A stretch of 64,000 nt of DNA from Echinostoma caproni (Eukaryota > Platyhelminthes > Trematoda > Plagiorchiida > Echinostomatidae): the NCBI GenBank assembly GCA_900618425.1, contig UZAN01039670.1:18784-82783 (forward strand). Reading direction: 5' to 3'. How positions within the stretch are numbered: position 1 is the stretch's first letter; the number at the start of each line of letters is the position of its first letter. Below, piece by piece: positions 50,601 to 62,331 of this stretch. The notes under the pieces were generated by a model that saw only the letters and a list, made by a program, of their open reading frames with translations, made no database searches and had not been told where the DNA came from. A program made the translations under genes and the position numbers.

Positions 50601-52778
50601 CTATAAGACTTCTTCACGTAAATTGGTGAAAGTCACTGAAATTGCCCTACGACTCGTATGGAATATTCACTGCATAGATTAAGCTGGGAAAAACAATTTG
50701 TAACCATGATGTATGTTCTGCCGTTTAATTTTTTGAATATTATTATTACCCTGCTTGATCACAATTAAAAAGCACTGCGACAATCTTGTGTAAACCAATA
50801 GGTTGTATTCAGTTTGACTTTCAGCCGGGTATTGATTGAATAAATTGCTGCGTGAACTTTGTTGACTATCTCCATACTCATGACTACTGAACTGAAATGT
50901 CTCGTTGCATCTAACATTCCCCATTTCAAGTTGGTGAACTTATAATACTGGAAGAAGGTATATCCATGTATGGTGAATGCAGTTAACATTTGTTTACAAA
51001 ATGGCAAAATCCGATTGTAAGTGACTGCAAACGACCGGAAGAGGGATTGTTAAATGTTCTCATGATGATGGATGATTGCATGTGTTCGTGATGGGTGAAA
51101 CCTTTTCCAACCGAGATCCGTGCGTTTACAATCAGTCACCATAGACTTTAGACTGATTAGTACTAGCCAAATTATCTCTGTAATCAGGTTGTGCTGTCGT
51201 AAAATCAAAACCTAAACATCTCGAACCGGCAGTACTTGCTGAAAATCATTGTGGTTAACGTTTTGGCCCGTTTGCTTCTGTAGCGTTGGAATTGAGATAG
51301 CTGATGTCAACGTGACGTCATGCATGTGATACGCATCAGAAAACGTAAAAGCATGCAAATTAGTGACAGTGGAATATATATTAATTAACTGAGACCGGAT
51401 GATAATCAAGGATAACTTAATTTCCAAACTAGAGGATGTGGCGGTAGACACACTTGCAAATCGAACCGATTACATGAAGAATGACCAATTACTGCATAAT
51501 TCGTTGACGTTGCCTCAGGAACGATAAAAGTGAGAACAACACTCAAGAATGTGTAGATTTCAAGATATTGAGAAGTTATAATCCAGAAGAGATTAGTGAA
51601 AGCAACCACTTTCAAATGTATTCGTTCAGCAGACACGACGACTTCGAAGTTCTGCAGAAATGAAAAATCGTTTGAACCGATTCCGAATGTACGCATCCCT
51701 ACCTGGTTCAAATTGAATAACTAAACGTAGCATACGAATTACATTCACTTCTGTGAATAGCATCTACGGAAGACATTTCATGAGATGTTCTCTCACTGGA
51801 CGTGGGTTTCTGTGCAACAATTTTTTTTTTATTCAAACGATTTAATGCTGGTCGTTACATAAGAACTGACGACTACGAGTGAGAGCTTCTTTGGGGAAAA
51901 ACTTAATTAACCGATTCGTTTCTGAATGTTTACCTTGCAATTTAACTACGAGCAGTTCGGCCAGGAAATCACCGGGAATGCAACTAGTTTTGCGGTTTTG
52001 ATCTCAAATAAAGTGAAAAAATAAACAATTTGAGTAATTTTATATGGAATTTCTTCCGGTTTTTTCATACACTCAACTAGATATGTATTACTCTGTAGTA
52101 AATATCATTTTACAACATCAAATTACTTGATCAGTAAAAGTATCGGAAACGCCTCTTTTCAGTGGCTGATTTGGGGGTTAGCTCACGGTGATGTTTGAGA
52201 ATGGTTTCAAATTGTTTAACTGGATGTTCACTTTTGTTATTGGAGGTTGGATAATTGTCATGCAATACCGTTTATTAATCCTAAAATGGGAAAAGTTACT
52301 GTTGAAGTCAGAAGAGATATTCGTATTGATTGTTACTTGAATTAGAACTATGATATCAAGAAAATAAAAGGATTATTATTTTTTGTCTTTACGCACTGAA
52401 TGATATTATTTTAATTTGCAAGAAGTGTTTAGGAATTTGATAAATCCTTTAGTTGCGCCCTTTTGAAAAAGGTGAAATGTCGTTTTCACTTATATCGTAT
52501 AATCCATCAATAGCGTTCCCCTGCCAAATGAAAACCACATCATTCAGGCTGTCGTTGATTGATTGTCATACGCATTGCTTTTGCAAATCCTGTAACTAAT
52601 GATCTGTGTAGTATTTGTATCCCTTAGTAATAGCTTTCCTTCCTGACCCGGGCTGTTTTCATCAAGCCGATCAATAGATAAACTGTTTGACCAATTACCC
52701 ATATGTGAACCAATTACCCCATTCCCGCACATCACTTATCTTTTACAATCTCACTATTGTTTCACACGCGAATTTCAG
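50601..52778. other. Non-coding stretch, nothing firmly recognised
   Basis: A minus frame at 51406-51711 contains a good internal acceptor (ATTTTTCATTTCTGCAG), but no matching donor or family. Otherwise it is AT-rich DNA with a T10 run near 51824. Confidence 0.4.
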
Positions 52779-52978
52779 TACCAACGTATCACGACATTTA
52801 TTTTATACGGTTGCTATATATTTCGGCGCTAGGATTTCTACTCTGCGCTTTCCACTCGTTTGCAAGTTATTGCACTATCTGGTCCTTTTTGCCTTCATGC
52901 TTGCTGTGCCATTTTACTTCAATACATATCTGTCACAAACACAAGTCTTCTGTTTAACCAGTGGTGGATTCGTTGTCT
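52779..52978 (+). CDS. Candidate membrane-protein exon (200 nt), unknown family
   Basis: The acceptor TTCACACGCGAATTTCAG ends at 52778 and a strong donor T|GTGAGTAAG follows 52978. Of the three frames, only the one starting with one carried base is open through to the donor. It encodes a hydrophobic product: TNVSRHLFYTVAIYFGARIS, then LRFPLVCKLLHYLVLFAFML, then AVPFYFN, consistent with one or two membrane segments. It ends in phase 1. No family is recognised and no neighbouring exon is identified. Confidence 0.33.
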
Positions 52979-54778
52979 GTGAGTAAGGGGACCGGTTTGG
53001 AAGCTCGTCACTACAGGCTGTAATCGAGGCCTTTCAGAAACCTCGTCTGTATAAATTCGCTTGAAAAGCTTATCGTCTTTGAACATCCCCAAAAACCGTT
53101 AAATCTGAATTCTGGAGTATTTCATTTAACACTGGATCGTAACGACACGGGTAAACCTCTGATTCAACACTGTTATTAGTAAATTTAATTCAGATTTTGT
53201 TTGTCCCAAGTGAATTTTGTATTTTGTTTCAGATCGCAATCATACATACCGATTAAGATCCGTTTAAAACATACAATGCGACTGTCAATGATATTTTGTA
53301 CTTTTACCAATATGTTATATTTCAAGATAAATTATTCTGTTTAATGTGGCATTCATATAGGAAAAATTCACAAATACCAAGTCCTTAGTCAGATGAACTC
53401 AGCTCGTGCATGCTGCACATTACCAGTCAAATATTGACGTGTGGTCAGATAAAAGTACAAAACCGATTTAATTAATCTTTGGACACAGCAAAGTGATTAG
53501 AAGAGAATGTATAAAATATGGCAAAAGTAACCTAGTAAATCAATTGAAATTCTCGTAAGTCAAGCATTCTTGATGTTATGTAAACAGATTTTTGAATCGA
53601 GGCGAAATGCCAAAAGCGGGAGTTCTTCCAGTTCTGCAGGGTTGAATTAACTACTGGTGACTAAATTGATTGAATGCTTTTGTTCATCATTATTTCGGAA
53701 AGAACATCCAAAGAAAGTAATGTATTTGTAATAAACTTCATGCGCCAGCTGCTTTCTTCATACATTCCCATTGATTGATTATTGATGGTTTTGGAGAATT
53801 CAAAGTCAAAATGACGAAATGCACTTGAAGCCGAACGTACGAAGTAGGAACTTCAAACCCTGATTGTAGATAATATGACTGGATTTCCTCTCAAGCCTCT
53901 GATTAGTTCGTTACGTGTTTAGCCAATTCATCAATTTAAATTCGACTTATGTAGTTCTGCTTGTTCCTTAAACAAGGGTCTCCCATCATTAAGTACCGTT
54001 TTGTTCTAAAAACCCATCAACTTCTTCATCTACGCCAGTTGGTTGACAAAGTCAACTCCCACAGAAATTTTGATCACATCATTCCAATGACACTTGAATT
54101 TTTCGTAAACAAATGACTCGTTTGTCAATAAAATATTGCCTACCGTAATAAACTGTTTATTGAAAAATGTTTTCCGGGAAAAAATGTAGCAAAACCAACA
54201 AAAATGCCATTGATTATTATGGCGACTAAACATGCATGTTCGGGGCTTGCTAAAAGACGGTTATGATGGTCAAATATTTTGCGCAGTGCGAAATACCCAC
54301 AAACTGAACGGTTGTTGGCCAAATTAATTATACTCGTTCTATCATATACCGATGTGTTTTGAGAATACAAATAATTAATCCAGTATACAATACAGGAGAA
54401 CATGAAAATTCTGATCTGAATCAAGGAAGGATGCTTAAGTTTTGAATGAGTTATTCTCAACAGAATATGTGCGAGTACAAAATAGGCAATTGAAAGAAAC
54501 GATAATTACATATGCTTCATTGCTGATAGGTTCAAAGACATAACTCAAAATTCCAAATTAATGCTGGCCAACGAAAATGTGCAAATGGAATAATCACAAT
54601 ATGTACCTTTGATAGTTCACAGGTTCTGCCTGAAAATGGTTACCGTGCACAGAATTTATCTCTTCGGTCTCCACCATGGTTATACCCGATTACCGGGTAT
54701 TGTAGCAGACTACTCTAAGATACCATTTGATGGCTAGCAGGTGTGGGAGAAATTTAATCTTAAATCGAGAAAACAAAC
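52979..54778. other. Non-coding stretch; intron of the Mpv17-like gene if that call is right
   Basis: No supported exon. The minus frames at 54030-54460 do not resemble Mpv17 family sequence (no HxWY or DQ motif). Confidence 0.4.
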
Positions 54779-54956
54779 CGTTTTGAAGAGTGTGTGCCAG
54801 GTCGCCTCCTGTGAGCAAAACCGACGTGATTCCAACGTTCAAACCAAACGTTTTTAACATCAAAGTTGCATGAGTTTTGATAACTCTCGTAAACGAATGG
54901 AAGAAAATGTTAAAGAATCGAGGAATAAGAGAACTAAAAGATGCATCGAAGCTCAA
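54779..54956 (-). CDS. Putative exon of an Mpv17/PMP22-like membrane protein
   Basis: The minus strand encodes FFNIFFHSFTRVIKTHATLM followed by LKTFGLNVGITSVLLTGGDL and AHTLQN. This fits the first conserved segment of the Mpv17/PMP22/Mpv17L2 family: an aromatic helix, a Leu-Leu-Thr-type stretch, and a small-residue membrane segment ending in G-D-hydrophobic just before a Gln. Family members are small four-helix inner-mitochondrial or peroxisomal membrane proteins. The proposed donor is G|GTTTGT at 54778, and the upstream AG at 54958-54957 is a weak acceptor. There is no in-frame ATG at the start, so a short upstream exon would supply it. Later family motifs were not found nearby. Confidence 0.4.
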
Positions 54957-56852
54957 CTAAGCTGGATACACGCCCTTTGTATAGCTTTGGGTGAGTAGAG
55001 GACGAAAACGATATGAATACTGGTAAGATCTTTCCGATATTCCGATTTTAGAAGCAAAGCTTGCCCACACACGATACTTGTTACACATAATACATTGTGC
55101 TTCGGATTCAAACTAAGTACTCATTAATATTGCACAGCAAATCACTTAAACCGCTAAAGTCCTTGATGAACGTGAACCACGATTGCTATCTGTTTGCAAA
55201 ATACTTCAGTGTTCATTAAATTGATTTAAAAAGTACTCTTACTCCACTAAAATTAATGGATTCTCATAAATCACAGTTGACTTTTCAACGAATTATTCTA
55301 TTCCAACTGAAAAGTCATGAAATTAATTTACTCCCTTCAATGAAAACAAATACAAATAAATGATGCAGGATTGGTTGACAATATCTTTCTTGATCAATCA
55401 TTTGGAGCAATGACAAGCATCTCCAAGTTATTGTTGAAATTTTTCAATGGTCTAACACAAAGAATAATTAATTCTTATAACTGTACGTTCCCTTCACAAT
55501 TATATTATAACCTACTCAATTTTGCTTGTTGACAAACCCTGATGTCCTGAAGCTATAAGTGCAATAATGCTAGATCTCTTTTACAATTACATTATGTATT
55601 TAGTAATCACGAACATTGGACAAATTTGCAGTTTGACACTAAATGCTGGAACCTCAAGGCATACCTTTTACTAGATAATTCGTATATAAATCTCTCAAAC
55701 GCCAAGTGCATGATGTGGTTGATGTGAAACGCTAGGTCCAGTACACCAACCAGTTTGGTGGACTAACACAAAATAAAATCAGTCGTGGAAAGAGTAATCA
55801 AACCGTACTGATCTGTTCCCACTGGAAACCAATATAACTTTTCATTAATTAACTTTAAAACAATCAGAAATCTGAAGAAAACATTGAATGGACATAGTCG
55901 CAATTTTTCTAAGTTTGAAATCTTGGAATATTACTGATATCGTTTCCTGAATATATTTTGTTTGTTTTCACCGAAAAGGAGACTCATCAGGTTTTAGTTT
56001 TGTGTCTCATCTAAATTACGCATAAATTGTACTAGAACACAAAACGAGCATTTGTGAAGCCGTATTCTCTCATCCTTCGTTTTATCTCTCAACGTCACCA
56101 AATATTATGGATTGGTCTATTATTTTTCAACCGCAGACAATACAAACATAAGTCATTTTCTTACTGGCGTTTCCAAACGTAATTACCTGTATTTTGTTTC
56201 TCGTTTATATTAGGATAAACAATGGAACCTCCTTTGATAAATGATGTAACATTCCTGACATTTTGGTAGAAATTGTTCGTTAAGGTCATTCCAAACGAGC
56301 TGAATATTTGCAATTATACACCTAACACACAAGTGTTTTGTTTGGGCACTTGTTTGCTGCACACGTGGNACACGTGGCAAAATAATTCAATGAGAAAAGG
56401 AATAGGTCACTTATAAACCAACATCCCACACGATTTTCGGCTCGTGACAGGATAATTTAGATTGACAACCAGTGCCTATAAAGAGCATCAAGTGTATGTG
56501 ATTAATACGCGCAATTATCGCAAAGAACACTAATCTACAATCAATTGTTTATTACGTCGGGTTTGGTGATTTCAGTATAAAGTCCATAAATATTTACTCT
56601 AATAAAGGGAATTCTAAGTAATCACCTTTTGAAAAATTTTAATTGTTTAAACCTGATACAAACCGAACGTGAAGCGGAGCTTCGATAGAAATATCGGCGA
56701 TTCTCTCCAAATCGAACCTTACGTAAGCNAGCTTGCCATATTTTCAGCTCATTATATTGCAAGCCGATCATGAGGATTGATAGCAATTAATAAGCAATAC
56801 ACCATATTGTCCTTCAACTTTACAATCTTTTTCAAATTAGTGTGTAACTCAC
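54957..56852. other. Non-coding stretch with one ambiguous base
   Basis: It lies between the Mpv17-like and unknown exons. It holds an N at 56369 inside a duplicated CACGTGG motif, and another N at 56729. No gene or repeat is recognised. Confidence 0.45.
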
Positions 56853-57348
56853 CAGCATCAACCGGTTGAAATTTTGTAACACTTAATCCACTCAAATAAC
56901 TTGTATGATCCCCTGAACTATTTCCAATAGTGTCATCCCCCACAGGTGCCATATTGCGTCCGAAAGATTGAGCACCCGGGGAAGTGGGAATGATGTGGTC
57001 TTCCATGGAGCTGTGTTCTGCTGATTTTAGCCGGCGCATTGCCGTGGACCATGTATGTGCACGGGATCCGTGCCCTATGGATGTTGTTGCAGTGTAAATT
57101 GGTGCAGTGGATACATTGACACGTTTCTTTTTCGGTTTTCGTGCATCCACATACACCATTCTCGTCTTGCGAACATCGGTCTGGGGTTTAGATGATCCGG
57201 GACTATAGTTTTCACATTCCGGTCCAATTCGTTTCACATCAAATTTGCAGGAACTCTGTGACGGTGTACGTTTGACTGATCCGGTGTCTGTGGTGGATTT
57301 GAGTGAATCCGTCAGCTGCCGATTGGTACTGGAGCCATTCAAAGGCAT
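56853..57348 (-). CDS. N-terminal coding exon of an unknown disordered, basic protein
   Basis: This is the longest open frame in the window outside the Penelope element. ATG at 57348 has A at -3 (AAACATGCC) and opens 165 codons up to a consensus donor, GCTG|GTGAGT, at 56852, ending in phase 1. The product is rich in Ser, Thr, Pro, Lys and Arg: an early Ser/Thr segment, a basic cluster (DARKPKKKRV) that could be a nuclear localisation signal, then TTSIGHGSRAHTWSTAMRRL, then a Gly/Asp/Ser linker and SYLSGLSVTKFQPVDAG. There are no hydrophobic segments and no recognised domain. It is probably the disordered N-terminus of a larger split gene. Seven codons upstream of the ATG are also open, so an internal exon is possible. 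Confidence 0.6.
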
Positions 57349-57917
57349 GTTTACAATACCAGTTGCTATTAATTATTTTCTGTTTTAGGAGAATGATAAT
57401 TCCGTTGAAATGCTTTTGTTCTATTTATCACAGAGTTTCCGAAATTGCTTCTCGTTGTACATATCCATTCCACGTTTTTGATTAACTAAGGAAATATTAG
57501 TTTCATCATCTGCTTCATGTCAATCAAAGATAATCACGAATAAATAACACTTTTGCAATCACTACCACCAACGCCATCCTGACAAAAGATCCGTGCCTCT
57601 TTCAATGCAAAACTTAGATTTTCTGATTTTCGATTGATCTGTAAAACTTATCCACGAATCAGCTGACCCATTATGCACCACACCGTCACGGGATTGGTTT
57701 ATTTGTTTGAACCAATCACTGCCAGCTACGATTCAACTGGTCTTATGAAAGAAGCGTATTTAAAGTGATTCTGATTTACAAATGAAAAAATCTCATATCA
57801 AATGCGTAAACCAGCAGCACTAGGACGAGCGTTTAGTTTACACAAAACAAGTCCAATGAGATTTATGCTTTATCCAATATTGAACTTAAAGTAAAAGAAG
57901 TGAATTCAATCCAAAGT
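57349..57917. other. Region 5-prime of the unknown minus-strand exon
   Basis: It may hold the 5-prime untranslated region or promoter of the minus-strand gene. No TATA-type element can be claimed with confidence. The plus frame at 57303-57485 is a shadow. Confidence 0.35.
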
Positions 57918-58020
57918 TTTGCCAGACTGAATGTTATATATATATATATATATATAAAGAAACAGTAACTTTGACGTAATGAACATTTTGAGTTACAGGT
58001 TTCTTTTACAATCTGGCAAA
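57918..58020. repeat. (TA)n microsatellite inside a 9-bp inverted repeat
   Basis: TTTGCCAGA at 57918-57926 and its complement TCTGGCAAA at 58012-58020 enclose 85 nt that include about 11 TA units at 57935-57956. The inverted repeat extends imperfectly inward. Size and layout resemble a small MITE-like element, and CCAGACT near the left end also occurs at the end of the 24.36-kb foldback. Confidence 0.6.
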
Positions 58021-58149
58021 CGCCTGCATGATAAATATGTGTACCAATGAGGCCTAAAATATCTAGAATTAAATTAAATGAAATCAGTAAAACGGGTATG
58101 GACTATGCAAAATGATATGTTTAAATTAAAAAATGATTCTGTTTGGTAG

Positions 58150-58457
58150 CAATTCGCCGTTTAAAGATATATAACGGTCACTGCCCAAAACTAATTCCCG
58201 AGAAGTGGTTTCTCTTATTTTACGAGCACATTTATTCAGTTACGATCCATTTTACTGAGAAAAGCTGCCAAAACCAGATATCACTTCTGAGAAAACACGG
58301 ATATTCCATAGAATACCCAACCACGGATAGACAGCCACACACAAACCTATGCTTAATAGTGTGTGATACCCATCTTGTAATAAAAGTTATTTTACCGTTA
58401 CATATGTATTATTATTGGGAACCCTGTCAGTGTTTCCAGAAAAGTAATCGGAATTGA
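58150..58457 (+). CDS. Candidate terminal exon, unknown product
   Basis: A good acceptor (GATTCTGTTTGGTAG) ends at 58149 and the frame is open for about 102 codons to a stop at 58455-58457. Sequence: AIRRLKIYNGHCPKLIPEKW, then FLLFYEHIYSVTIHFTEKSC, with five or six Cys overall. No family is recognised and no nearby AATAAA. This length is near the upper end of chance open frames here. Confidence 0.25.
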
Positions 58458-60394
58458 TTGACATTCGAACTATATCCAAAGAAATTTCGATTTTGAAGTG
58501 GTGTTTGTTACACAGAAATTCCAAACACTCGAAGCACTAATCGCGTTTAAAATCATCGGTGGATCGGTCGCTAAGTTAAGTTAGGGATACAATCCATTGA
58601 ATTCACACATTGTAAAGAATCGATGAACAAAGACGACAGTCTTGATGGTAATGGAAGTTTTCTGAATACGCAAAGTGATACATGCACTCTCATCATGTCA
58701 CACAGTAACACTGATCAAGTTACAAAATAACAGCAGAATTCTATTCTAAAAAGCTTGAAAAGCCTAATGTTGGTATGCCGATATACGTTGCTTCGACGAA
58801 CGAACAAAATCTCTGGGAAACTATCAACGGACACAAAAATCGTAGAATTTCCAATTTTATTATTTAATTTGTGATAATCCCAATAAGCAAATGTTTAAAG
58901 GAATTTAAAATCAGATTGCAACATAGTTTTATTGATTGTTCTGTAAACGTAGGTTGCATTGTGGTGACAATTATTCAGAATTTATCAAACGTTCAGCCAG
59001 CATTCTTGTCACAGGAATGCGTTAGAGTGGAACCTGATTTGACTTTTGGCATTTATTGTACCAAATTGAAAACTAATACACCTTTTTCAAATCAGCATCT
59101 TGTACATGAGTGGTTCGTATCGAAACGTGGATACAGTTCTATATGATCATGGTGTTAGGTAGAAATTCTTGATAGATTTATATTAACTGTATTTAAAAAC
59201 TCTGAACGTAGAATAATAATATACACATCATGATTGCTATTTATTTTATTTCAGTTTTATTTATTAGCATTTTCTCTCAGTCAATCGGATTCTCTAAGCG
59301 CAATTGATTTGCTTAAATTGAACTTTCCTCGCAGTATTTACTAGTGCCGAGATCAATGGTTATGCTGGCAAATAACCGAACGCTTCATGAAGCTATGTAT
59401 AAAATATTGAGCTTTGCTTTTGCTGCACTGCTGGTAGCTGATTTTCATGGTGATTCTGATGGATGCAGTAGTCTTTAATGAACCATACATTCGACAGTTT
59501 TCATTCTTTCAAGTTGCGTTCTTTAAGCAACAAACTTACCATAATTCAATGTTGAGACTCCACAAGTATTACTTTGTTTTATACAATTGATATGCTTGCC
59601 TCTGTAACACTCGGCAGTCTCGCCAGTAATATTTTATTGTGAATGCTTATTTCTCACTGAACGTTCTGGTTCATATCGTTTTGCATGCTTTGTCTTGAAG
59701 GTTTCCTTGAACCCCTACCTAGGGATGACCTGTTTGCCAGTGTTTTCTCACTATCCCGTGTTCCTCCTCTCTTCGGTCGTTCCCCGCCGTCTTTCACCAC
59801 CTGCAAAGTCTTGTATCGTCTACAGCCGGAAGAATATGAACCGCATCTTTGACCACTCCGATGCGAAGCGAGAGCACGGAGTACGCTCACATTTCATCCC
59901 CTTTAATGACGTTGTCGAGAAGCCTACATTTTCGCTTTCGTTCTATCAGCAACTGTTTGAATTAACAGTAAAAATAAAAGTGACCACTTAAAATTCGAGT
60001 TACGTCACTAAATCTAAAAGCGTCTACGGGAGCAACCATTTCAAAAAAGTCGGAGACAATGAATTGGGTTTTAGTACAAACGAAATTCACTGATTCATAA
60101 TCTAAATCTGTCCTCGTGGGCACACAATCTCGTTCTTACATAACTAGTCATCGGTTCATTGTAGACGCACATACAAGCTACTAACTTTGTCCAATGGTAG
60201 AAGTTATATTTATACATCAATCAAATTATAAGACCATATATATTTTTTACCTAAGGCCCTGTCAAAACAATTTAGATAAATACAGACAAGATTTCTAATC
60301 ATTATTCACCGTTCTCATATACCCATCAATGAGTTCCCAACAAATCGTGAAAGATATGTGCACACTTTTTGCTGCATAATGTTAATCAAGTTGT
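58458..60394. other. Non-coding stretch with a GC-richer block at 59.66-59.95 kb
   Basis: The block at 59.66-59.95 kb has a minus frame rich in Arg, Ser and Gly (VVKDGGERPKRGGTRDSEKT) and an overlapping plus frame. It may be decayed repeat 5-prime of the Penelope element. The rest shows nothing. Confidence 0.35.
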
Positions 60395-60979
60395 TGCTCG
60401 AAGTTCTGTCTTCAGGACATCAGTTCTGTTGTCCAATTGGAAGAACTAAAAAACTGAATCTAGAAGTATGGTTCATAAAGCTTTTCTCACAACCGTCAGA
60501 TTTATCGCCTTCGTTATCGCAAAATGTGGCCCAGCTGAAATCCACACTAGCGAACACATGCTATTATCTTCTCGGTAACAAACCGATGATCAAAGATCTA
60601 GTGAAACCACAACACCAAGAACGGTTAAATGGATGAAGAATAATCATGATATAATTCAATGCAGACCAGACAATGGTACAGGAGTTGCCATACTGAACAG
60701 ATCAGACTACGTTTCCAAAATAAATAACATACTTAGTGACAGCACAAAGTTCAAGATGTCCGCAGAAAAGGATAAAATGGAACAGATAGAGCAAAAACTG
60801 TCAAAGATAATCGGAGTTCTAAAGCAAAAAGGTGTCGTAGATACAAACACGTTTGAACTGATCTGACCGATCGGAACAACAATCCAAAGGTTGTATGGTT
60901 TACCCAAAGTACACACATATGGACTACCCCTCAGGCCAATTTCAAACGTATAATTTCCCATGCAATGGCCCAATGACTT

Positions 60980-61356
60980 GTGACAATCTTGGATCCAGTG
61001 AGAGCAACCCTTACAACCCTCACTTTACCGGAATCTTTCGCCGTGACAGATATAATCGGAAACGTGCATGTGGATGGCCAACGAATGATATCCATGGACG
61101 AAATCCAGCAAAATAATAGTGAAATTGCAATAACTCTGGATGACTTGAAACAGCTATTTCACTTGTGCACACAGAACGTTCAGTTCAAGTTCAATGAAGC
61201 AATCTATCGCCAAAAGGATGGAGTAACAATAGGATTCGTCCTCGTTCCCTTATTTGCGGATCTATTCATGTCCAAGCTAGAAAATATTTTTTTGAAGTCT
61301 ACGATTAAGCGATGTAAGCTGTACAGACGATATATCGATGACAATTATGTTTTGTG
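60980..61356 (+). pseudogene. PLE reverse transcriptase core
   Basis: An open frame encodes LDPVRATL, ESFAVTDIIGNVHVDGQRMI, SMDE, LFHLCTQNVQFKFNEAIYRQ, KDGVTIGFVLVPLFADLFMSKLE in overlapping order, and YRRYIDDNYVLW. In intact PLEs the catalytic aspartate of motif A is followed by a V.SLFTNVPL block, but here SMDE runs straight into IQQNNSEIA, so about 15-25 residues are missing. Motif B reads GVTIGFVL where GVAMGSPL is usual. The catalytic YIDD is intact. After it the frame shifts near 61357. Confidence 0.85.
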
Positions 61357-61746
61357 GACAGTAACGTCAAGGTTTCCAACTTGCTCAGGATATTTAATTC
61401 CTCTCATCCCAACATCAAGTACACATTGGAAGAAGTGGTTAATGGCGGGNTAAAGCGTCGCACAGATGGTTTTATTTAGAGATCGATATATAGGAAACCG
61501 ACTTGGAGCGGCCAGTAGATCAATTTCAGAAACTTTGTGCCACTCAAATGACAAAGAAATCTTATTCAGTGCATACAGGGCGGTTAAAATATGCACCCGT
61601 GACACCAGAAATGCAGACCTATCATTCATTCGTGGTTTTTCTACAAAATATCCAGCCAGAACCTGTTGTGAATGACGTTTTAAGAAAGACTTTCAAGTGC
61701 AGAGAAAAAGGTAGTATACATTTCTCTCCCATTCAAAGGGTATACA

Positions 61747-62331
61747 ATGGCACATTTGGTTAGCTGCAAACTAGGAACTGCGTTGGAGAATACACCTCAC
61801 GCGGCAAAATTACGAATCGTATTCACATCCAGACCGATCTTGTGTTCGCAACTCAAAGACCGGATTCCTGCTTCTGCAGTCTCATTTTGTGTGTACCAGT
61901 TTAAGTGTTCCTGTGGAGCAACGTGTATCGGCTGCACGAGCAAGCATCAATCTACACGAATTCGGGAACATCATCCGGCTTGGCTGAAAACTGGTGTGAC
62001 TAAGACTATTACAATTGCCATCGTTTCACACCTCGTCGAGTCCGATCACACAGTGAGTGTGACTGAATCATATGGGTCTCCCTACTGTGTTCGGGGTCGC
62101 AGATCAAAGCGGATTAAAAATCGCATCCTAGCCACAACAGAGGCGGTTGGAATTCGTCTACATAATCCCCCCTTGTGCGCGCAAAAACAGTTTATAAAGT
62201 CACTCAATGTACCACTGCCCTCCACCTACCATCCTCATCCTGCCCCTATCAATCCCCCACCCAAAATCACACAATTAACACGGACCAAGCTTAAGGTTCG
62301 ATGGTGGGATCAGCCATATCCGGTTTTGTGA
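61747..62331 (+). pseudogene. PLE C-terminal GIY-YIG endonuclease segment
   Basis: This 194-codon open segment continues the frame used from 61357. It carries AAKLRIVFTSRPILCSQLKD, then SFCVYQFKCSCGATCIGCTS (GIY replaced by VYQ, YIG by CIG), then STRIREHHPAWL and IAIVSHLVESDHTV, matching PLE GIY-YIG domains with their Cys-rich linker. The catalytic Tyr of YIG is Cys, and the following Arg (usual IGRT) is Cys in IGCT. Both changes would abolish cleavage. A Pro-rich tail follows (PLPSTYHPHPAPINPPPK). The first Met is internal to the element, not a true start. Confidence 0.85.

Larger units (their letters stand above)
60395..62331 (+). mobile_element. Penelope-like element (PLE), decayed copy
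   Basis: The whole PLE order is visible: an N-terminal region (LNLEVWFIKLFSQPSDLSPS, LKSTLANTCYYLLGNKP); MKNNHDIIQCRPDNGTGVAI, the (R)PDKG motif with N for K; IQRLYGLPKVHTYGLPLRPI; the RT core with YIDD; a RIFNSSHPNIKYTLEEVVN and RSIYRKPTWSGQ segment; and a C-terminal GIY-YIG endonuclease. PLEs copy themselves by target-primed reverse transcription using this RT plus endonuclease. Frames run 1, 3, 2, then 1, with a TGA at 60864-60866 and several stops at 61.48-61.70 kb. From about 61357 to the end only substitutions are needed, while the 5-prime half carries indels. No terminal long repeats were identified. The copy is inactive. Confidence 0.88.

Noticed and set aside
55975..56000. CTCATCAG on the plus strand, giving CTGATGAGTCTCC...GGTGAAAAC on the minus strand, like a hammerhead
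   Set aside because: Stem II pairing is broken and the GAAA is out of place. No stem III or cleavage triplet fits.
59654..59991. Overlapping plus and minus open frames in a GC-richer block, as a possible gene or PLE N-terminus
   Set aside because: Neither frame resembles PLE N-terminal sequence or any family. The recognisable PLE protein begins near 60395.
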